From a virus, in the IMG/VR virus record IMGVR_UViG_3300021499_000003, positions 1 through 44,422 of that record: DNA of 44,422 nucleotides. One strand, 5' to 3'. The translations under genes and the position numbers were made by a program. The notes beneath the pieces were generated by a model. The model worked only from the letters and a program-made list of their open reading frames with translations, did not search any database and had not been told where the DNA came from. Of this stretch, positions 21,801-32,058 are shown in pieces (the first letter of the stretch is position 1; every line of letters begins with the position of its first letter).

Positions 21801-24800
21801 TAAGCATATCCTCGACTCTATCATATCCTGCTTTTTCTGCCACATCAAGAGGATCAACACCTTTTTTTTTATTAACCAATCCTTTGTGTCTTTGTTCTAT
21901 TTTTTGAATCTGTACGTTGGTTATATATCCGCTTATTTTTTCAAATGACATTCCACCAACTTCTTTTGCTCCATCGATTGTTTTATAAACCTTTTGCTTA
22001 GATACTTCTTGTTCAGCTTTCTTTAGATTGCTTTCCGTAAAGCCAACTGATTGCTCAAATGCACGCATCCTACGTTTTAACTCAAGTCTTTGCGCTTCTT
22101 CTACTGTTCTTTTCAACTTCTTCTTAATTTGTTTCTTATCGTTCGCGTTAGCAATATCATTCAAAAGCTCTTCTTTCATGTTATAATATACTTTTGCACT
22201 TTCGATATCTTCTTTGCTTGATAGCATTCTGTCAAATATACCACGAATTTCATCGTTTATTTCAACGTTTAAACCTTTTATAGTTTCGTAGATAGTTGTC
22301 AGCCAGCTTTTAAATCTATCAAAAGCATTCGCCATCTTGATACTAGGTGCTTTTCCTTCTCTGAAATATGCCTCCATAGCTCGTGCAATTTTTTCTTGTC
22401 CTTTAATATCCAACACTTGTGATATTTTTTTCTCTCCCATCGCAAATTTAATTAAGTTATCATAATCAGCTTTTAATTGTTCATCTGCTATTCCTGAATC
22501 AATTACTCTTTTCATGTTTTGTACGAATAGGTGTGAGGATTCGTGTAAGAATGTAGACCGATCAGCACTTTTAAATAGGTTTATTGTTGTTTGTGTGTCG
22601 GTGAATTGTATTGATCCGCGGACAGTTTTGTCTTTTTCTTGAAAGGCTGTAACTGCTTCAATATGTTCAGGCTTAATATCAACCTCCATCCACTCTACAC
22701 CCTTATCATCTATTATTCTTTGTGCATCAAAATTTTTCTTTAGGTATTTTTGGATGTCTTTTTCGTAGAATTTGTAGATTGGGTTGTTTGTGTCTATTTT
22801 TCCTTTATAAAAATTAGTTTCCCCCAACCCCTCAATATTCATAGCAGTCTCGCCAACTGGAAACTGTAACTTTTCTATCCCGTCCTGTGCAGCACGCCTA
22901 ACCTCTTCCTTGATTATTCGTTCGTGGTATGTGTTGCGGTATGGTTGGAGTTTGGCAACTTCGGTATCTGCTGCTTTTAATTTTCCTGATATATACCCAT
23001 TTTTATTTTTATCAATAACATATTCAATAATATTTCCTAAATCATCCTCATATTTTACAGTATCACCTATCTCTAATTTAGATTCAGGATTTAATCTTTC
23101 TAAAACTTGAGGACTTAACCCAAAAGAATCTCCTGTCTCTTTCTCTAATCTCCCTCTCTGAAACAAATCACTCTGAACCTCAATCACACGCCTTGTCGTA
23201 TCATCTGCCATATCTTCTATGCGTGTATGTGCAAAATAATTAGGCATTAAAAACTTAGAAAAATGCACATCACCTGCTTCTGTTTTTATAGGGCTTTCAT
23301 AGATATTCTCGCTATAATCTTTAATATCTCCTCTTAAATCATCACTTAACGTAACACTCTCATACCTATCCGCTTGAATTACTTTCAAAGGCACTAACTC
23401 AAGCTGAACCTTAGCAATGAACTCATCAACATTAACCTTTTTACCCTCACCCTCTAACGCTTTTCTAATCAAATCACGCTCTGCTTGCTTGATATTGCCA
23501 CGATTAGTTTGATCCATGATGAATTGCTTAGATACAGTTTGTTTACCTTTTAATTCGTTTAGTATATTTGTTGTAACTGCTTCCTCGCCAACTTCCTGCT
23601 TAAAAATATTAGGATCATCAACCGCGAACGTGCCTATGTTTTCTACTGATTTTATTTGGGTTGATTCAAAAGCTATATAAGTAGTTCCACCCAGAAATCC
23701 ATCAATTATGTTTTTTACGATAACACCGTCATATTTACTTTTTTTTGCTATAATTGCTACATCATCTAAATGATTTATAAAAGGTTTACCAAAATCATAC
23801 CCATGAATATCTTTTTCATCTATTGTTGGATTTTCATTTAAAATTAAAAAACTATCCTCATATCCTCCATTACTATTAACTATTAAAGGATTTTTTAATG
23901 ATAAATATACAGGATAAACATTATTTTTATCGCCTGCATATAGAGTCGCATTATCTTGGTTATCACTAAAATAAAAACCTGTAATAGAATATCTCCCAAT
24001 ATTAGAACCTTGTCTATTTTTGTCAAAAAAATTAAGTTCAGAACTGGAAGAACCATGATAAACTACTAATGGTTTTTCTGTTTCATTAAGAACCTTGCTA
24101 TCACCAAACCATTTTTTAAATTTTGGTTTATTTATTATTAAATTCCTATTAACTGCTGCATCATATAAATTTTCTAAACTTCCAAAATCTTTTATAATAT
24201 CTTTTTTCCATTTTGATTTTTCATAAACATTTAAATAATCAGATTTTGTATTTTTAATTATACTTTTTTCTATCTCTTGATATTCTTCCGCAATAACACC
24301 ATAACGAACCTTGTAATCAAAACTTCCTTTCTCTAATTGTTTAGCACTTTTTACAATATCACCAGTCTCTTGATTGTAAGTTATTCTTGTTTGATCTTCT
24401 CGTGCTACAAACTCACCACCAATATTTAAAACAGGATTAATCTTATTAAACCACTCCTCAACAGTTAAATCCGCTTTAGGTGCAAGAACCTGTGCATTCG
24501 CAAGCTGTAGATTAAGTTGTGCATCTGCATCTGCTGCTTTAACTCCTGATAAAACAAGCTGTTCTTTCATGGCTTGTAATTGTGGAATATCTTTTATAGT
24601 AATACCTCGCATGTCTTCTGCAACCTTAATCAAGTCATCAATACGCTCTGCAACAATCTTTTCCGCATCTTCAACACCCTTAACACTCAACCCATCTTCG
24701 CCAAATTTCATGTATGGCTTTAAAGTATTAAGAAAATCAGAGTCAGAATACTTTGCAAGTAATTTGTCTGTATTTAGTTTAACTTCAATATTTTCCTGTT

Positions 24801-26400
24801 GAATTTCGGATAGATCAGGTAGTTTCATGTCTTTTTGAAGTTCTTTAAACTGTTCTTCTTCATCTTGAAAATATTCAACAAACTTTTCATTATCAACATA
24901 AGTATCCTTTTCAAGATTAATCTCACCAAGAAATTCTTCTATGTTTTGTTTAGGTACTTTTGATTGATTAATAGTTTCTTGTGCTTTGTCAAATGTTGCT
25001 AGATTCCGATTAGCTTTTATTTTCTCTAAATAGTTATTAGCAGTATACATTGTCGTAGACATACCAACACCACTAACGCCAGCCACGATTGCAGTCTCAA
25101 ACATATTATCAGCATAATTTCTAAAAGCCTCATCATTTCCAGTTATCATATCACTAAAAGTTTGTACATTTTCTGTTAAAACTTCTTCAACTATATTTTG
25201 AGGTGCAGCAATCAAAGCATTTCTGCCAAGATTCTTAAAGAATGTTTTAGTAGCAAATTTACCAGCTTCTTTAGCCATTCTTTTTTCTATGCCTTTAAGT
25301 ATAAATAATGTACCCATTGACTCAAATAAACCTTCCGCAGTTCCGCTAATCAAGGAATGAGTTAAGGCTTGTTCTGGTGTTGCTCCACCTTCTAGTTTTT
25401 CTTTAATAGCTGTACCAGCAGATAAGCTACTTATTATCCCAAGACTAGCCATAGGATTACCTGTAAAAGCACCAATCATGGCAACCAACGAATTAGGTGC
25501 TTGACTGATGGATTTATTTAATGCAACATCCACAGCCTTTAAATAGTTACCATCTTTAACACTTTGTACAACAGATTCTTCTAATTGTAATGGCATCACC
25601 TCTTGTTTCAATTTTTCTACGTGATCTAACCATGAATTATCTAAAAGTATTTGTGATGGTTTAATTGAATATTTTGTACGATCAAGCCCCAGAAGGTCTA
25701 CCCCTATACTTTTGACTGCCGATTCTACAACAGCAGGTGTCAGTGATAAACCTTCTATAGCCTGATAAGCACCGTATTCAAACGAATTCTTTAATGTTTT
25801 ATAGTATGGGTCTTCGCTACGTCGCCAGCTCCTCATTGTTTCTTCTAGTTCCTGTAAAGCTTTTACGTCATCTTTAGCAGCGATAAGATTTTCAGGGTTC
25901 TCTAGGTATTGGATTGTCTTTGGATATTTATATTGCACTGGAGTCTCTAGCTGTCCTTCAAATTTCTTTTGCATAAGATCAGGCATTAAATGACTAAAAT
26001 CACCACCAGTTGTTTCATATAACGAATTATAAATATCTTCTGCTTGCTGATATTCCAAATACTTCTCTTTATCTTGTGCGATTAAATCAAAATCCAAATC
26101 TTGTTTGGTAGAAATTTCTTTTACTTTTGCAGCAACCTCAGGACTTACACCTTTAAATCTCTGTAAAGCATATTCAATATCACCTTGAGTTAATCGTACA
26201 GCAGTTTCAAATGGTTCAGGACTAGTGATTTTAATCACTTCTTCTGTTCCAACATCAAGCTTAGGTTTTCCCTCTTCTGGTTGTTGTAAAAGACTAGAAT
26301 AGTCCTTTAAATCTTGATCAGGCATAGGTGTATCAAAGTCTTGGTTGTTATCAATCGTAGGCTTTGTATAATCTATAAGTCCTTCATATTTTTCTGCCAT
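18886..26400 (-). CDS. Giant internal virion polyvalent protein (2504 aa)
   Basis: T7 gp16-type internal protein, ejected into the host with the DNA. Domains: acidic start (1-230); a hydrophobic Gly/Ala segment near 300-450 (LVAMIGAFTGNPMASLGIIS); an ADP-ribosyltransferase-like domain near 765-915 with VYHGSSSSELNFFD (His782), GFYFSDNQDNATLY and AFESTQIKSV; a zincin-type metallopeptidase site FLHESSHLF (HESSH, 1286-1290); a long Lys/Glu-rich coil near 1370-1700; and a C-terminal virion domain with SRFMTYTFKFGNIMLEENQK. ART plus metallopeptidase in one giant chain matches known polyvalent proteins. Glu in the HExxH motif is present, so it may be active. Confidence 0.8.
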   Translation of the reverse strand: MAEKYEGLIDYTKPTIDNNQDFDTPMPDQDLKDYSSLLQQPEEGKPKLDVGTEEVIKITSPEPFETAVRLTQGDIEYALQRFKGVSPEVAAKVKEISTKQDLDFDLIAQDKEKYLEYQQAEDIYNSLYETTGGDFSHLMPDLMQKKFEGQLETPVQYKYPKTIQYLENPENLIAAKDDVKALQELEETMRSWRRSEDPYYKTLKNSFEYGAYQAIEGLSLTPAVVESAVKSIGVDLLGLDRTKYSIKPSQILLDNSWLDHVEKLKQEVMPLQLEESVVQSVKDGNYLKAVDVALNKSISQAPNSLVAMIGAFTGNPMASLGIISSLSAGTAIKEKLEGGATPEQALTHSLISGTAEGLFESMGTLFILKGIEKRMAKEAGKFATKTFFKNLGRNALIAAPQNIVEEVLTENVQTFSDMITGNDEAFRNYADNMFETAIVAGVSGVGMSTTMYTANNYLEKIKANRNLATFDKAQETINQSKVPKQNIEEFLGEINLEKDTYVDNEKFVEYFQDEEEQFKELQKDMKLPDLSEIQQENIEVKLNTDKLLAKYSDSDFLNTLKPYMKFGEDGLSVKGVEDAEKIVAERIDDLIKVAEDMRGITIKDIPQLQAMKEQLVLSGVKAADADAQLNLQLANAQVLAPKADLTVEEWFNKINPVLNIGGEFVAREDQTRITYNQETGDIVKSAKQLEKGSFDYKVRYGVIAEEYQEIEKSIIKNTKSDYLNVYEKSKWKKDIIKDFGSLENLYDAAVNRNLIINKPKFKKWFGDSKVLNETEKPLVVYHGSSSSELNFFDKNRQGSNIGRYSITGFYFSDNQDNATLYAGDKNNVYPVYLSLKNPLIVNSNGGYEDSFLILNENPTIDEKDIHGYDFGKPFINHLDDVAIIAKKSKYDGVIVKNIIDGFLGGTTYIAFESTQIKSVENIGTFAVDDPNIFKQEVGEEAVTTNILNELKGKQTVSKQFIMDQTNRGNIKQAERDLIRKALEGEGKKVNVDEFIAKVQLELVPLKVIQADRYESVTLSDDLRGDIKDYSENIYESPIKTEAGDVHFSKFLMPNYFAHTRIEDMADDTTRRVIEVQSDLFQRGRLEKETGDSFGLSPQVLERLNPESKLEIGDTVKYEDDLGNIIEYVIDKNKNGYISGKLKAADTEVAKLQPYRNTYHERIIKEEVRRAAQDGIEKLQFPVGETAMNIEGLGETNFYKGKIDTNNPIYKFYEKDIQKYLKKNFDAQRIIDDKGVEWMEVDIKPEHIEAVTAFQEKDKTVRGSIQFTDTQTTINLFKSADRSTFLHESSHLFVQNMKRVIDSGIADEQLKADYDNLIKFAMGEKKISQVLDIKGQEKIARAMEAYFREGKAPSIKMANAFDRFKSWLTTIYETIKGLNVEINDEIRGIFDRMLSSKEDIESAKVYYNMKEELLNDIANANDKKQIKKKLKRTVEEAQRLELKRRMRAFEQSVGFTESNLKKAEQEVSKQKVYKTIDGAKEVGGMSFEKISGYITNVQIQKIEQRHKGLVNKKKGVDPLDVAEKAGYDRVEDMLKEIQEAENKKRMIKQVAKMQQQIIEQNILKDIKANEVVNGEESLHNDKSLEYLISEEKILLNKVNKKKDRKLKQKLKQIEMQALIDTAKEEILNKSVRDAVSYKKFLNAERNASDNTVKFLKEGNVEKALEYKKKQITNHVMVREAINYREIVLKNKKKYLPTNIKKMSAKLENSYNNIYINTLVDVKLIDEGKIKTSSANDLNYLETLNYNLFKTIPKTVLGIGANTNLNDLQMQTYLDLMDTLQSINKIGRDELSIIQTDKVKNTKELVNASVESMSNLKDYRQLSEKQSKLIKGVKVTQEYFLTRSMFTEFLFNRLDNYKADGVLNNAFEKLVDKEVLFTDLVKNASNKISKQLNVLDKFTRRINKQYKNTKGFFDLEGVEMPAFTKQGETIKDSWSAEKIISYVLNLGNKGNTEALENSYGFSQEQQDIITSQLTADELLAIQEIGNTIESFYPLLDEVHFKLYNRHMPKVERQKVNLKTADGTSIELDGWYYPLVYDNQINNRADEINDQKLLEKEVEINRLQAVIRSVNPKDGFTNSRSKNTGMPPNLSLSVLNHHISDVSLFISHSEILNDMNKLTLNKEWKSSFIQKQGKAHYEQLRDYLSSLSRVSNGTNDKLEKAIAYLNTKTTQYNLANIKVGVSQAFSMWHASKKLGAGYILKGFQQSGFVSGILGLEQSKVWDEIMKMSGYMRARADGWDNAMQTATSSLKGNAFSFSIAGKRHTFTKKDVTNFMFTFLKNRDRATVSIVWNGAMQKYLADNVKGRDITEADMNKGVKYADKIVRTTQPSALRTDLNAFQRDKRFWSLASRFMTYTFKFGNIMLEENQKVINNNITKKQYMNHIFQDILLPAISMGLLNSLWYDQELPEPKELVGGLLGFLISPLPIIRDISSVIKYRGKMGSLPAMTGFDMIVKLGYGLYQAGVGDKYIEDVITKDLVNFTEYMIGVPAVKNYRQIKKVFEGIEENF

Positions 26401-28073
26401 TATATTGGTATATTCCCCTCAACTATAAAATTGCCATCTGGATCATAAAGACGACGTTTTTTTCCATAATCAACATAATACACTTCTTCAGTAACATCAA
26501 AATTTAAACCAGTGACTTTTGACAAAGTAGGTGGTGGATTTTTTATAGCACGATTTCTAATTTTTCTATCACTAGCAGTTTGAGTAAATACTAACTCTCT
26601 ACCCATATTTCCTATATTTTTTTCAGTTCTATCTTTTTCTGGCATCACTGCTATTATATTACTATATTCTTCCATAAAAGCATTACGCCTTTTTTTATAT
26701 TTAATGCTTAATTTAGATGGTCGTTTTTTTCCACCCAACGCTTTAGAGGTATTCATAATATCGGTGCCTTGTTTTAAAAATTTACGTGTTCTAAAAGTCT
26801 TTTCACTATCGCCCTTAATTCTTCTATTCATAATATCATTTATCTTTTTTTCATCTTTAACTGATGTAACTATCTCAGAAAAATCAGTATTTTTTAATTT
26901 GTTTATATCTATAGTCATATACTCTTCATAAGCACCCCAATTCTGAGGTGTAACTGCACCATTTGCCTCTTTTAATTTATCATCTCGATATTTCTCCATA
27001 GTCTTATAAGTCTTAGGATCAACCTTATCTATTTGCTGGTCTAAATTATATGTGAAAGGATTTGTGTACATTATTCTCCATTGATCATCCTCATATTTAC
27101 TCTGTTCTTTTTTTTCAAATGTTTGTTCTTGTTTCTGTTTAAATAAAACTTCTTTTCTAACATCACCCAACAATGCAGTATTTTTTATTTTATCTACTTC
27201 TTTTAACTGATCTTCATTACTTAACCCTGAATTAAAAATATTATCAGCAACTTCTAAATATTTACCTTTATTTATCGTAGCATTTAATTCGTTATAGGTT
27301 TCTGCACTTAAATCATCCTTGTTTGTATCAAGTAAAACTTGTGCATCTGCATAACTATTTGTATCCAACAAACTACCAACAGTCTTATCCATCGTATCAT
27401 CATTAAATTCTTGTACCTTTGCTTGAGTTGCATCTTCGCCTAGTACACCTTGATAACTAGCCACTATTGCGCCACGTCCTTGTTTAGATTGAACGTCATA
27501 ATTATCAGGACTTGGATTTGATACTATGTTTGTTTGAATGCTATTCAAGTTAGTATTTAGAGACAATTCTTTATCTAGTTGATATTGAGTACCCTCATGG
27601 CTTCTAAGCTGTCCTCTATTTGAAGTATAAGTAGACATCATTAAATTACGAGCTATTCCAGCAACATCTTCATTTTGATCTTTCAATAATTCTTCAATCT
27701 GTATTTGAGTTTTACCTTCATAATCTATCGTAGAACCATTTGCTTGTCTTAATTTTCTATTCATAAGCCCTATTGGACGTGTTAGTATTTCACCACTCTC
27801 TGATGTATAAGTTTCTTCTTTATAGTTATTAAGCATGTCTTGTTGCCCAAGATTAAATGTAGTAGACAAATCTAAAGCAGCTTGTTTGTCATCACGATTT
27901 TTTTTGTGTGCTAATATCTCACCAATTTTACTTATAGTTCCGCCAAAATTTTGAGTAGCCTGTGCCTCTGCTGTACCAAATTGTGCTTGTGTAGGTTGTA
28001 TCTGAACATTAGCAGGCTGTATCTGTCTTTGTTGTTTGCCTACTTGTCTTTGATATACTGGTATTTTTGGCAT
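26400..28073 (-). CDS. Internal virion protein, gp15-like position (557 aa)
   Basis: Gln-rich start (MPKIPVYQRQVGKQQRQIQP), then a long, mostly helical body rich in Asn, Asp and Lys. It contains QNFGGTISKIGEILAHKKNR, typical of the internal core or ejection proteins. It lies between the 179-residue protein and the giant protein, the order gp14, gp15, gp16 of T7-like virions, and overlaps the giant gene's start (TAATG). No enzymatic motif seen. Confidence 0.7.
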   Translation of the reverse strand: MPKIPVYQRQVGKQQRQIQPANVQIQPTQAQFGTAEAQATQNFGGTISKIGEILAHKKNRDDKQAALDLSTTFNLGQQDMLNNYKEETYTSESGEILTRPIGLMNRKLRQANGSTIDYEGKTQIQIEELLKDQNEDVAGIARNLMMSTYTSNRGQLRSHEGTQYQLDKELSLNTNLNSIQTNIVSNPSPDNYDVQSKQGRGAIVASYQGVLGEDATQAKVQEFNDDTMDKTVGSLLDTNSYADAQVLLDTNKDDLSAETYNELNATINKGKYLEVADNIFNSGLSNEDQLKEVDKIKNTALLGDVRKEVLFKQKQEQTFEKKEQSKYEDDQWRIMYTNPFTYNLDQQIDKVDPKTYKTMEKYRDDKLKEANGAVTPQNWGAYEEYMTIDINKLKNTDFSEIVTSVKDEKKINDIMNRRIKGDSEKTFRTRKFLKQGTDIMNTSKALGGKKRPSKLSIKYKKRRNAFMEEYSNIIAVMPEKDRTEKNIGNMGRELVFTQTASDRKIRNRAIKNPPPTLSKVTGLNFDVTEEVYYVDYGKKRRLYDPDGNFIVEGNIPI

Positions 28074-28085
28074 AATTATTTCCTT

Positions 28086-28625
28086 TTACGCTGCTTTTTT
28101 TGATCTTGACCCTGAAAACGCATACGCACTTCCTACTCCACCAAGTAAAGTTGAAAAAGCATTAACAGTACCTGCGCTTTTAGCAGCTGCACCACTTTTT
28201 CGATAAGCCTGTGCCTGTCTACGTAAATTACGTGAAGTCGCTTTTGCTTGCTTGGTTGTTTGCCATGCACTTATATCAGCATTATATCGTATTGCAGCCT
28301 CATCTTTTAACCCTGCATCAAAAGTGTCTCTTGCAACATCTTCAGCCGTTCCAGAGGATAGCGAAATACCACTAGCCGCTAATCCTACCTTTTGAGATGC
28401 TAGCGTTTTATCTACCGCCTCGCCAACTTGAGAAACTTGACTAGCTGCAACGTCTTGAATAACTCCGACCTCTTCTTTAGCCGCTTGTTTAACTTCAACA
28501 GCTTGCTTCTCGCTTTGTTTTGCTAAAAATTGATAATATTTATTTTGTGATGTTCCTTGTTGGTATGCTCCATACGCACCCAATACAGAACCACCAATTA
28601 TTAAAGGCGCTGCTGCTCCCCCCAT
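28086..28625 (-). CDS. Internal virion protein, gp14-like (179 aa)
   Basis: Starts MGGAAAPLIIGGSVLGAYGA, an Ala/Gly-rich hydrophobic segment, then helical Ala/Lys/Gln repeats (KQAVEVKQAAKEEVGVIQDV), and a second Gly-rich part (GTVNAFSTLLGGVGSAYAFS). This matches the small internal core proteins of podoviruses, which insert into the host envelope on ejection. Position and partner genes support the call. Confidence 0.75.
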   Translation of the reverse strand: MGGAAAPLIIGGSVLGAYGAYQQGTSQNKYYQFLAKQSEKQAVEVKQAAKEEVGVIQDVAASQVSQVGEAVDKTLASQKVGLAASGISLSSGTAEDVARDTFDAGLKDEAAIRYNADISAWQTTKQAKATSRNLRRQAQAYRKSGAAAKSAGTVNAFSTLLGGVGSAYAFSGSRSKKAA

Positions 28626-28626
28626 T

Positions 28627-31464
28627 CTATCCCCCTATTTTTACCCTAGGTATAATTGCTAAGATATTTGTTGGTAACGGATCATATTGTCTATAAAATA
28701 TTTTCCTATTAAGTCCCCAACTAGAATTTATATCAAAAAGTACCTGACCAGAAAATAAATCTATCGGTAAATCCATAAATGTACGCGCCTGAACACTCTC
28801 CGTTAAAGTATTTTCATGTGATGTGTCCGTAATAGTTCCAATGTCCGGATCTCCAACCCACCCTCCTCTTGTATTCTCAAACACGAATGATACTTGAGGT
28901 ATCCGCGACTTTTTATCTTTTGTAGTTCCGCTTTGCAACTCAAATGTCAAAGGGAGACTTTCAAAATCGCTTATATACCTTAAGCCTACAATAACTTTTG
29001 AGGCTGCATTTGGTAAAGTAATATCTCCGCTAGTAACAACCAAATCTTTGACTACGCCACCATTAGCCAAAGCATCTACTGTCTTACCCTCTAAATGATC
29101 TAATCCTGAAATAATTGTTGCAGCAACACCACCATAAGACAACGCAGAGTCCAAATACCATTGATCTTCTACATCATCCTGTATTTCTTCAAACACTTCA
29201 ATAAATCTATCATCACCACGTTTTACAACAACCCATACCTCATATTTATTATCATTAACTATAACAGATACACTTTCAAATAAACCATTCGTATCATGTA
29301 TAGCATAACCCGTAATCTCTTGTTCTTTCAGATATGTTAAGGTAATTAGTTTACCATCACTTCTAACCATATAAATTGTGCTATTTGGTTCTTGTGCATA
29401 CGCCATTTCAACGATTGAATAACCTGCAAATAGATGTGCAGATAATATACTGATATTTTCTCCAGTGAATGAATTAGAGTTAAAATCATAACCAAGATCA
29501 CGAATAATACCGCTTGAAGCTTGTGGATATATGATTTTATTTCCAACTAGAACAGGTGCAATATTTGCACTTCCTCTATTTCCTTGTACATTTGCTGCAA
29601 TATTGGTAGGAGTTATAGCTCCACTGTCTGCTGCACCAACACGCCACTCGTCTCCAGTTGTTAGAGCAATAATATCATTCAAAGAGACTAGGTTTGTTAT
29701 ATTGTTTCTTATTCTTGAATTAAGTGTTATACTAATTGCATCACTATCTAATAATGGACTAGAAACATCAAAATTATAATAGTCACCTGTTTGACTCTTC
29801 CATATATTCTGTGGTTCTGTAATTGTCCCACCAAAACAAAGCCTGTCTTGGTAAAATGTTGAAGAAACAGGAAAACCTCTATACTCCGACCATGCACTCT
29901 CTGCCCAGTCATCAGAAGCATTGGTGCTAGCAAAATTCCTTACAACAGTACCCGTAAGAACTGTTGTAGATGTCGCACCTGTTATCTCTATTATCCCCGC
30001 ATGAGAAAAAGGTTCAGTAGTTAAACTAATAGTGTTTCCAGCTGTAAAAGCTGTACAGGTAAGCCTAATTAAAGCATATTCTTCTATTTCTCCGAAAGTA
30101 TCAATCTCTGTATTGACAATCGTAAAGGTACGAACATTTTCCCAAGTAGAACCGTTGTCCGTAGATTTTTCTACATCAACATCTAAATCACATGTTCCAC
30201 CAAATGAACGTATTCGCCACGTTCCCTTGCATTGTATGCTTGTGCTTGAACCAGTTGCAGCAAAAACTTTTTTTACTGATTGACCGTCTACGTCGTGAAA
30301 AATTTTAAAATATGCTCCGATATGCTTAGAGCTACCTAGTGTATATTCAAAAAATGGCGTCGAAGATGTAAGTGTAACACCAGCACCACTAACCGCAGAT
30401 ACTGTCATTGTGTGTGTAATGTCTGAATTTGACAACATAAAAGGTGGTGGGAAATAATCAAATACGTCTAAAACCCAAGAAGTATCACTATATCTTGCTA
30501 ATTCATAAACCGAGTCAGGATGAGTTATAAACAATACATCAGCAGACTGTGTAAATTCTAAATCAGGTAAATCACGTACTGTATAATGCGTAGAAATTTC
30601 AGGGACAGCACTACCAACCCCAACTATTTCCCAATACTCAGAATTAACCTCATAAGAATAATTATAAATTGGATTTAACCCATCATAAGTAATAGTTAAT
30701 ATTGTTTCAAATAATGGAAATATAGAAGTATTATTAATATCTCCTGTTATGGTTTGTTTGGCTCTATAGCTAGTATTCAAAATAACAGCATCTAAAGCAG
30801 AATATTGTGTAGAAGCCAACCGATCAGCTACATAATCAGTATTTTCAGTTACTATAATATCTGAATAAGTTCCTTCTGCTATAATTGCATCCTGAATTAA
30901 TTTAGCTGTATTTTTAGTAGGAGTTGTGTCAGCTAATTTTATCCATAAGGTATTCGTCACCACTGAAACCGATAAATTATCTGAGGTATTTGGTAATACA
31001 ACGATTGCCCCTGTCCCAACGAAAGGGCTGCTACTTGGCATTGTTCCTGTTTTTGTGGTATGAAAATATAATTTTTTATTATCATTTAATTTTAATGTAA
31101 TGGCTTTATATATGGTAGTAATACTGTTTTCAGTATAAGTATCGGTTGGATCAAATAAATCATAACTATCAATGTCAAAACTATATTTTATTTTTCCTTT
31201 ATAAAATCTACAATATTGATCCCCAAATTCTATATGATAACCAGTCTTATTTGAAACAGGAAAAGGTATAAGTCTAACTTTATCACCCTGTGTCTTTGTC
31301 GTATTTAAATACCTAGTCCCAGTCCTCCGAGAAACACCACCCTCAAGCTTAGGTATAAAATTTCTACAAGTAGATAGTCCAGATGCGTGTTTTGCTATAT
31401 CTGTTCGTGATCGTACAGCTGGTGCAAGCTCTCCAGCACTAAAAGATGGTTGAAATTTATTCAT
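28627..31464 (-). CDS. Tail tubular protein B / nozzle (945 aa)
   Basis: MNKFQPSFSAGELAPAVRSR and then RNFIPKLEGGVSRRTGTRYL near the start are typical of podovirus nozzle proteins (T7 gp12 role). VRLIPFPVSNKTGYHIEFGD, ADVLFITHPD, and CFGGTITEPQNIWKSQTGDY near 570 are also family landmarks. It forms the tube end of the short tail. It shares one base with the upstream adaptor gene (ATGA-like), so production is coupled. Confidence 0.85.
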   Translation of the reverse strand: MNKFQPSFSAGELAPAVRSRTDIAKHASGLSTCRNFIPKLEGGVSRRTGTRYLNTTKTQGDKVRLIPFPVSNKTGYHIEFGDQYCRFYKGKIKYSFDIDSYDLFDPTDTYTENSITTIYKAITLKLNDNKKLYFHTTKTGTMPSSSPFVGTGAIVVLPNTSDNLSVSVVTNTLWIKLADTTPTKNTAKLIQDAIIAEGTYSDIIVTENTDYVADRLASTQYSALDAVILNTSYRAKQTITGDINNTSIFPLFETILTITYDGLNPIYNYSYEVNSEYWEIVGVGSAVPEISTHYTVRDLPDLEFTQSADVLFITHPDSVYELARYSDTSWVLDVFDYFPPPFMLSNSDITHTMTVSAVSGAGVTLTSSTPFFEYTLGSSKHIGAYFKIFHDVDGQSVKKVFAATGSSTSIQCKGTWRIRSFGGTCDLDVDVEKSTDNGSTWENVRTFTIVNTEIDTFGEIEEYALIRLTCTAFTAGNTISLTTEPFSHAGIIEITGATSTTVLTGTVVRNFASTNASDDWAESAWSEYRGFPVSSTFYQDRLCFGGTITEPQNIWKSQTGDYYNFDVSSPLLDSDAISITLNSRIRNNITNLVSLNDIIALTTGDEWRVGAADSGAITPTNIAANVQGNRGSANIAPVLVGNKIIYPQASSGIIRDLGYDFNSNSFTGENISILSAHLFAGYSIVEMAYAQEPNSTIYMVRSDGKLITLTYLKEQEITGYAIHDTNGLFESVSVIVNDNKYEVWVVVKRGDDRFIEVFEEIQDDVEDQWYLDSALSYGGVAATIISGLDHLEGKTVDALANGGVVKDLVVTSGDITLPNAASKVIVGLRYISDFESLPLTFELQSGTTKDKKSRIPQVSFVFENTRGGWVGDPDIGTITDTSHENTLTESVQARTFMDLPIDLFSGQVLFDINSSWGLNRKIFYRQYDPLPTNILAIIPRVKIGG

Positions 31465-32048
31465 TATCTAGCCTCTACATAAGGTGAAGATATATTGCGA
31501 ACACTATGTCTCTCTTGTTTGTCTGCTTTTTTAGAAATTGAAATTTGAAATTGATATTCTTGTAAAAACTTATTTGACATTCCTGAATCACCAGTAATAG
31601 ACATAACCAATTCAGATGCTAAACGTGCAGCAAAAGCTTCTACAAAAATATCATCAAATAAAGTAGTATCTTCAATGTCTTTAACATATTCAATATATGC
31701 TTGATAAGTATTTGAAGCGATACATTGTGCATTTGTGTCTGGTGTTAATAATTTTTTGTAATTATTTATATCACCATTGCTTTCGTCATAAACTTTATTT
31801 ATATATAAACAATCCGAAGGATAACTATACAGATAATCATAATTAATGATCTCTTCACCAGCAATTAAAGCTAATGGTTTAATCTTAGTTGCAAAAGTCC
31901 ATGTATGACCTCTCAAAACTTCACGTCTGATAGGATCGTAAACTATATTACAACGTCTAGAATTCTCTGTTGATTCTTCTAAACTAACGATCGTATTTGT
32001 TCCTATTTTTGTTAATGCTAAATTACAAATATTTACTTTTGAAATCAT
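31464..32048 (-). CDS. Tail tubular protein A / adaptor (194 aa)
   Basis: ISKVNICNLALTKIGTNTIV (2-21) and CNIVYDPIRREVLRGHTWTF (33-52) are strong signatures of the T7 gp11-like adaptor family, which joins portal to nozzle. YIEYVKDIEDTTLFDDIFVE followed by AFAARLASELVMSI is the conserved helical end. Length is usual. The first gene after the internal terminator at 32059-32090; ribosome binding site TTGGAGGTTTGA. Confidence 0.85.
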   Translation of the reverse strand: MISKVNICNLALTKIGTNTIVSLEESTENSRRCNIVYDPIRREVLRGHTWTFATKIKPLALIAGEEIINYDYLYSYPSDCLYINKVYDESNGDINNYKKLLTPDTNAQCIASNTYQAYIEYVKDIEDTTLFDDIFVEAFAARLASELVMSITGDSGMSNKFLQEYQFQISISKKADKQERHSVRNISSPYVEAR

Positions 32049-32058
32049 TCAAACCTCC

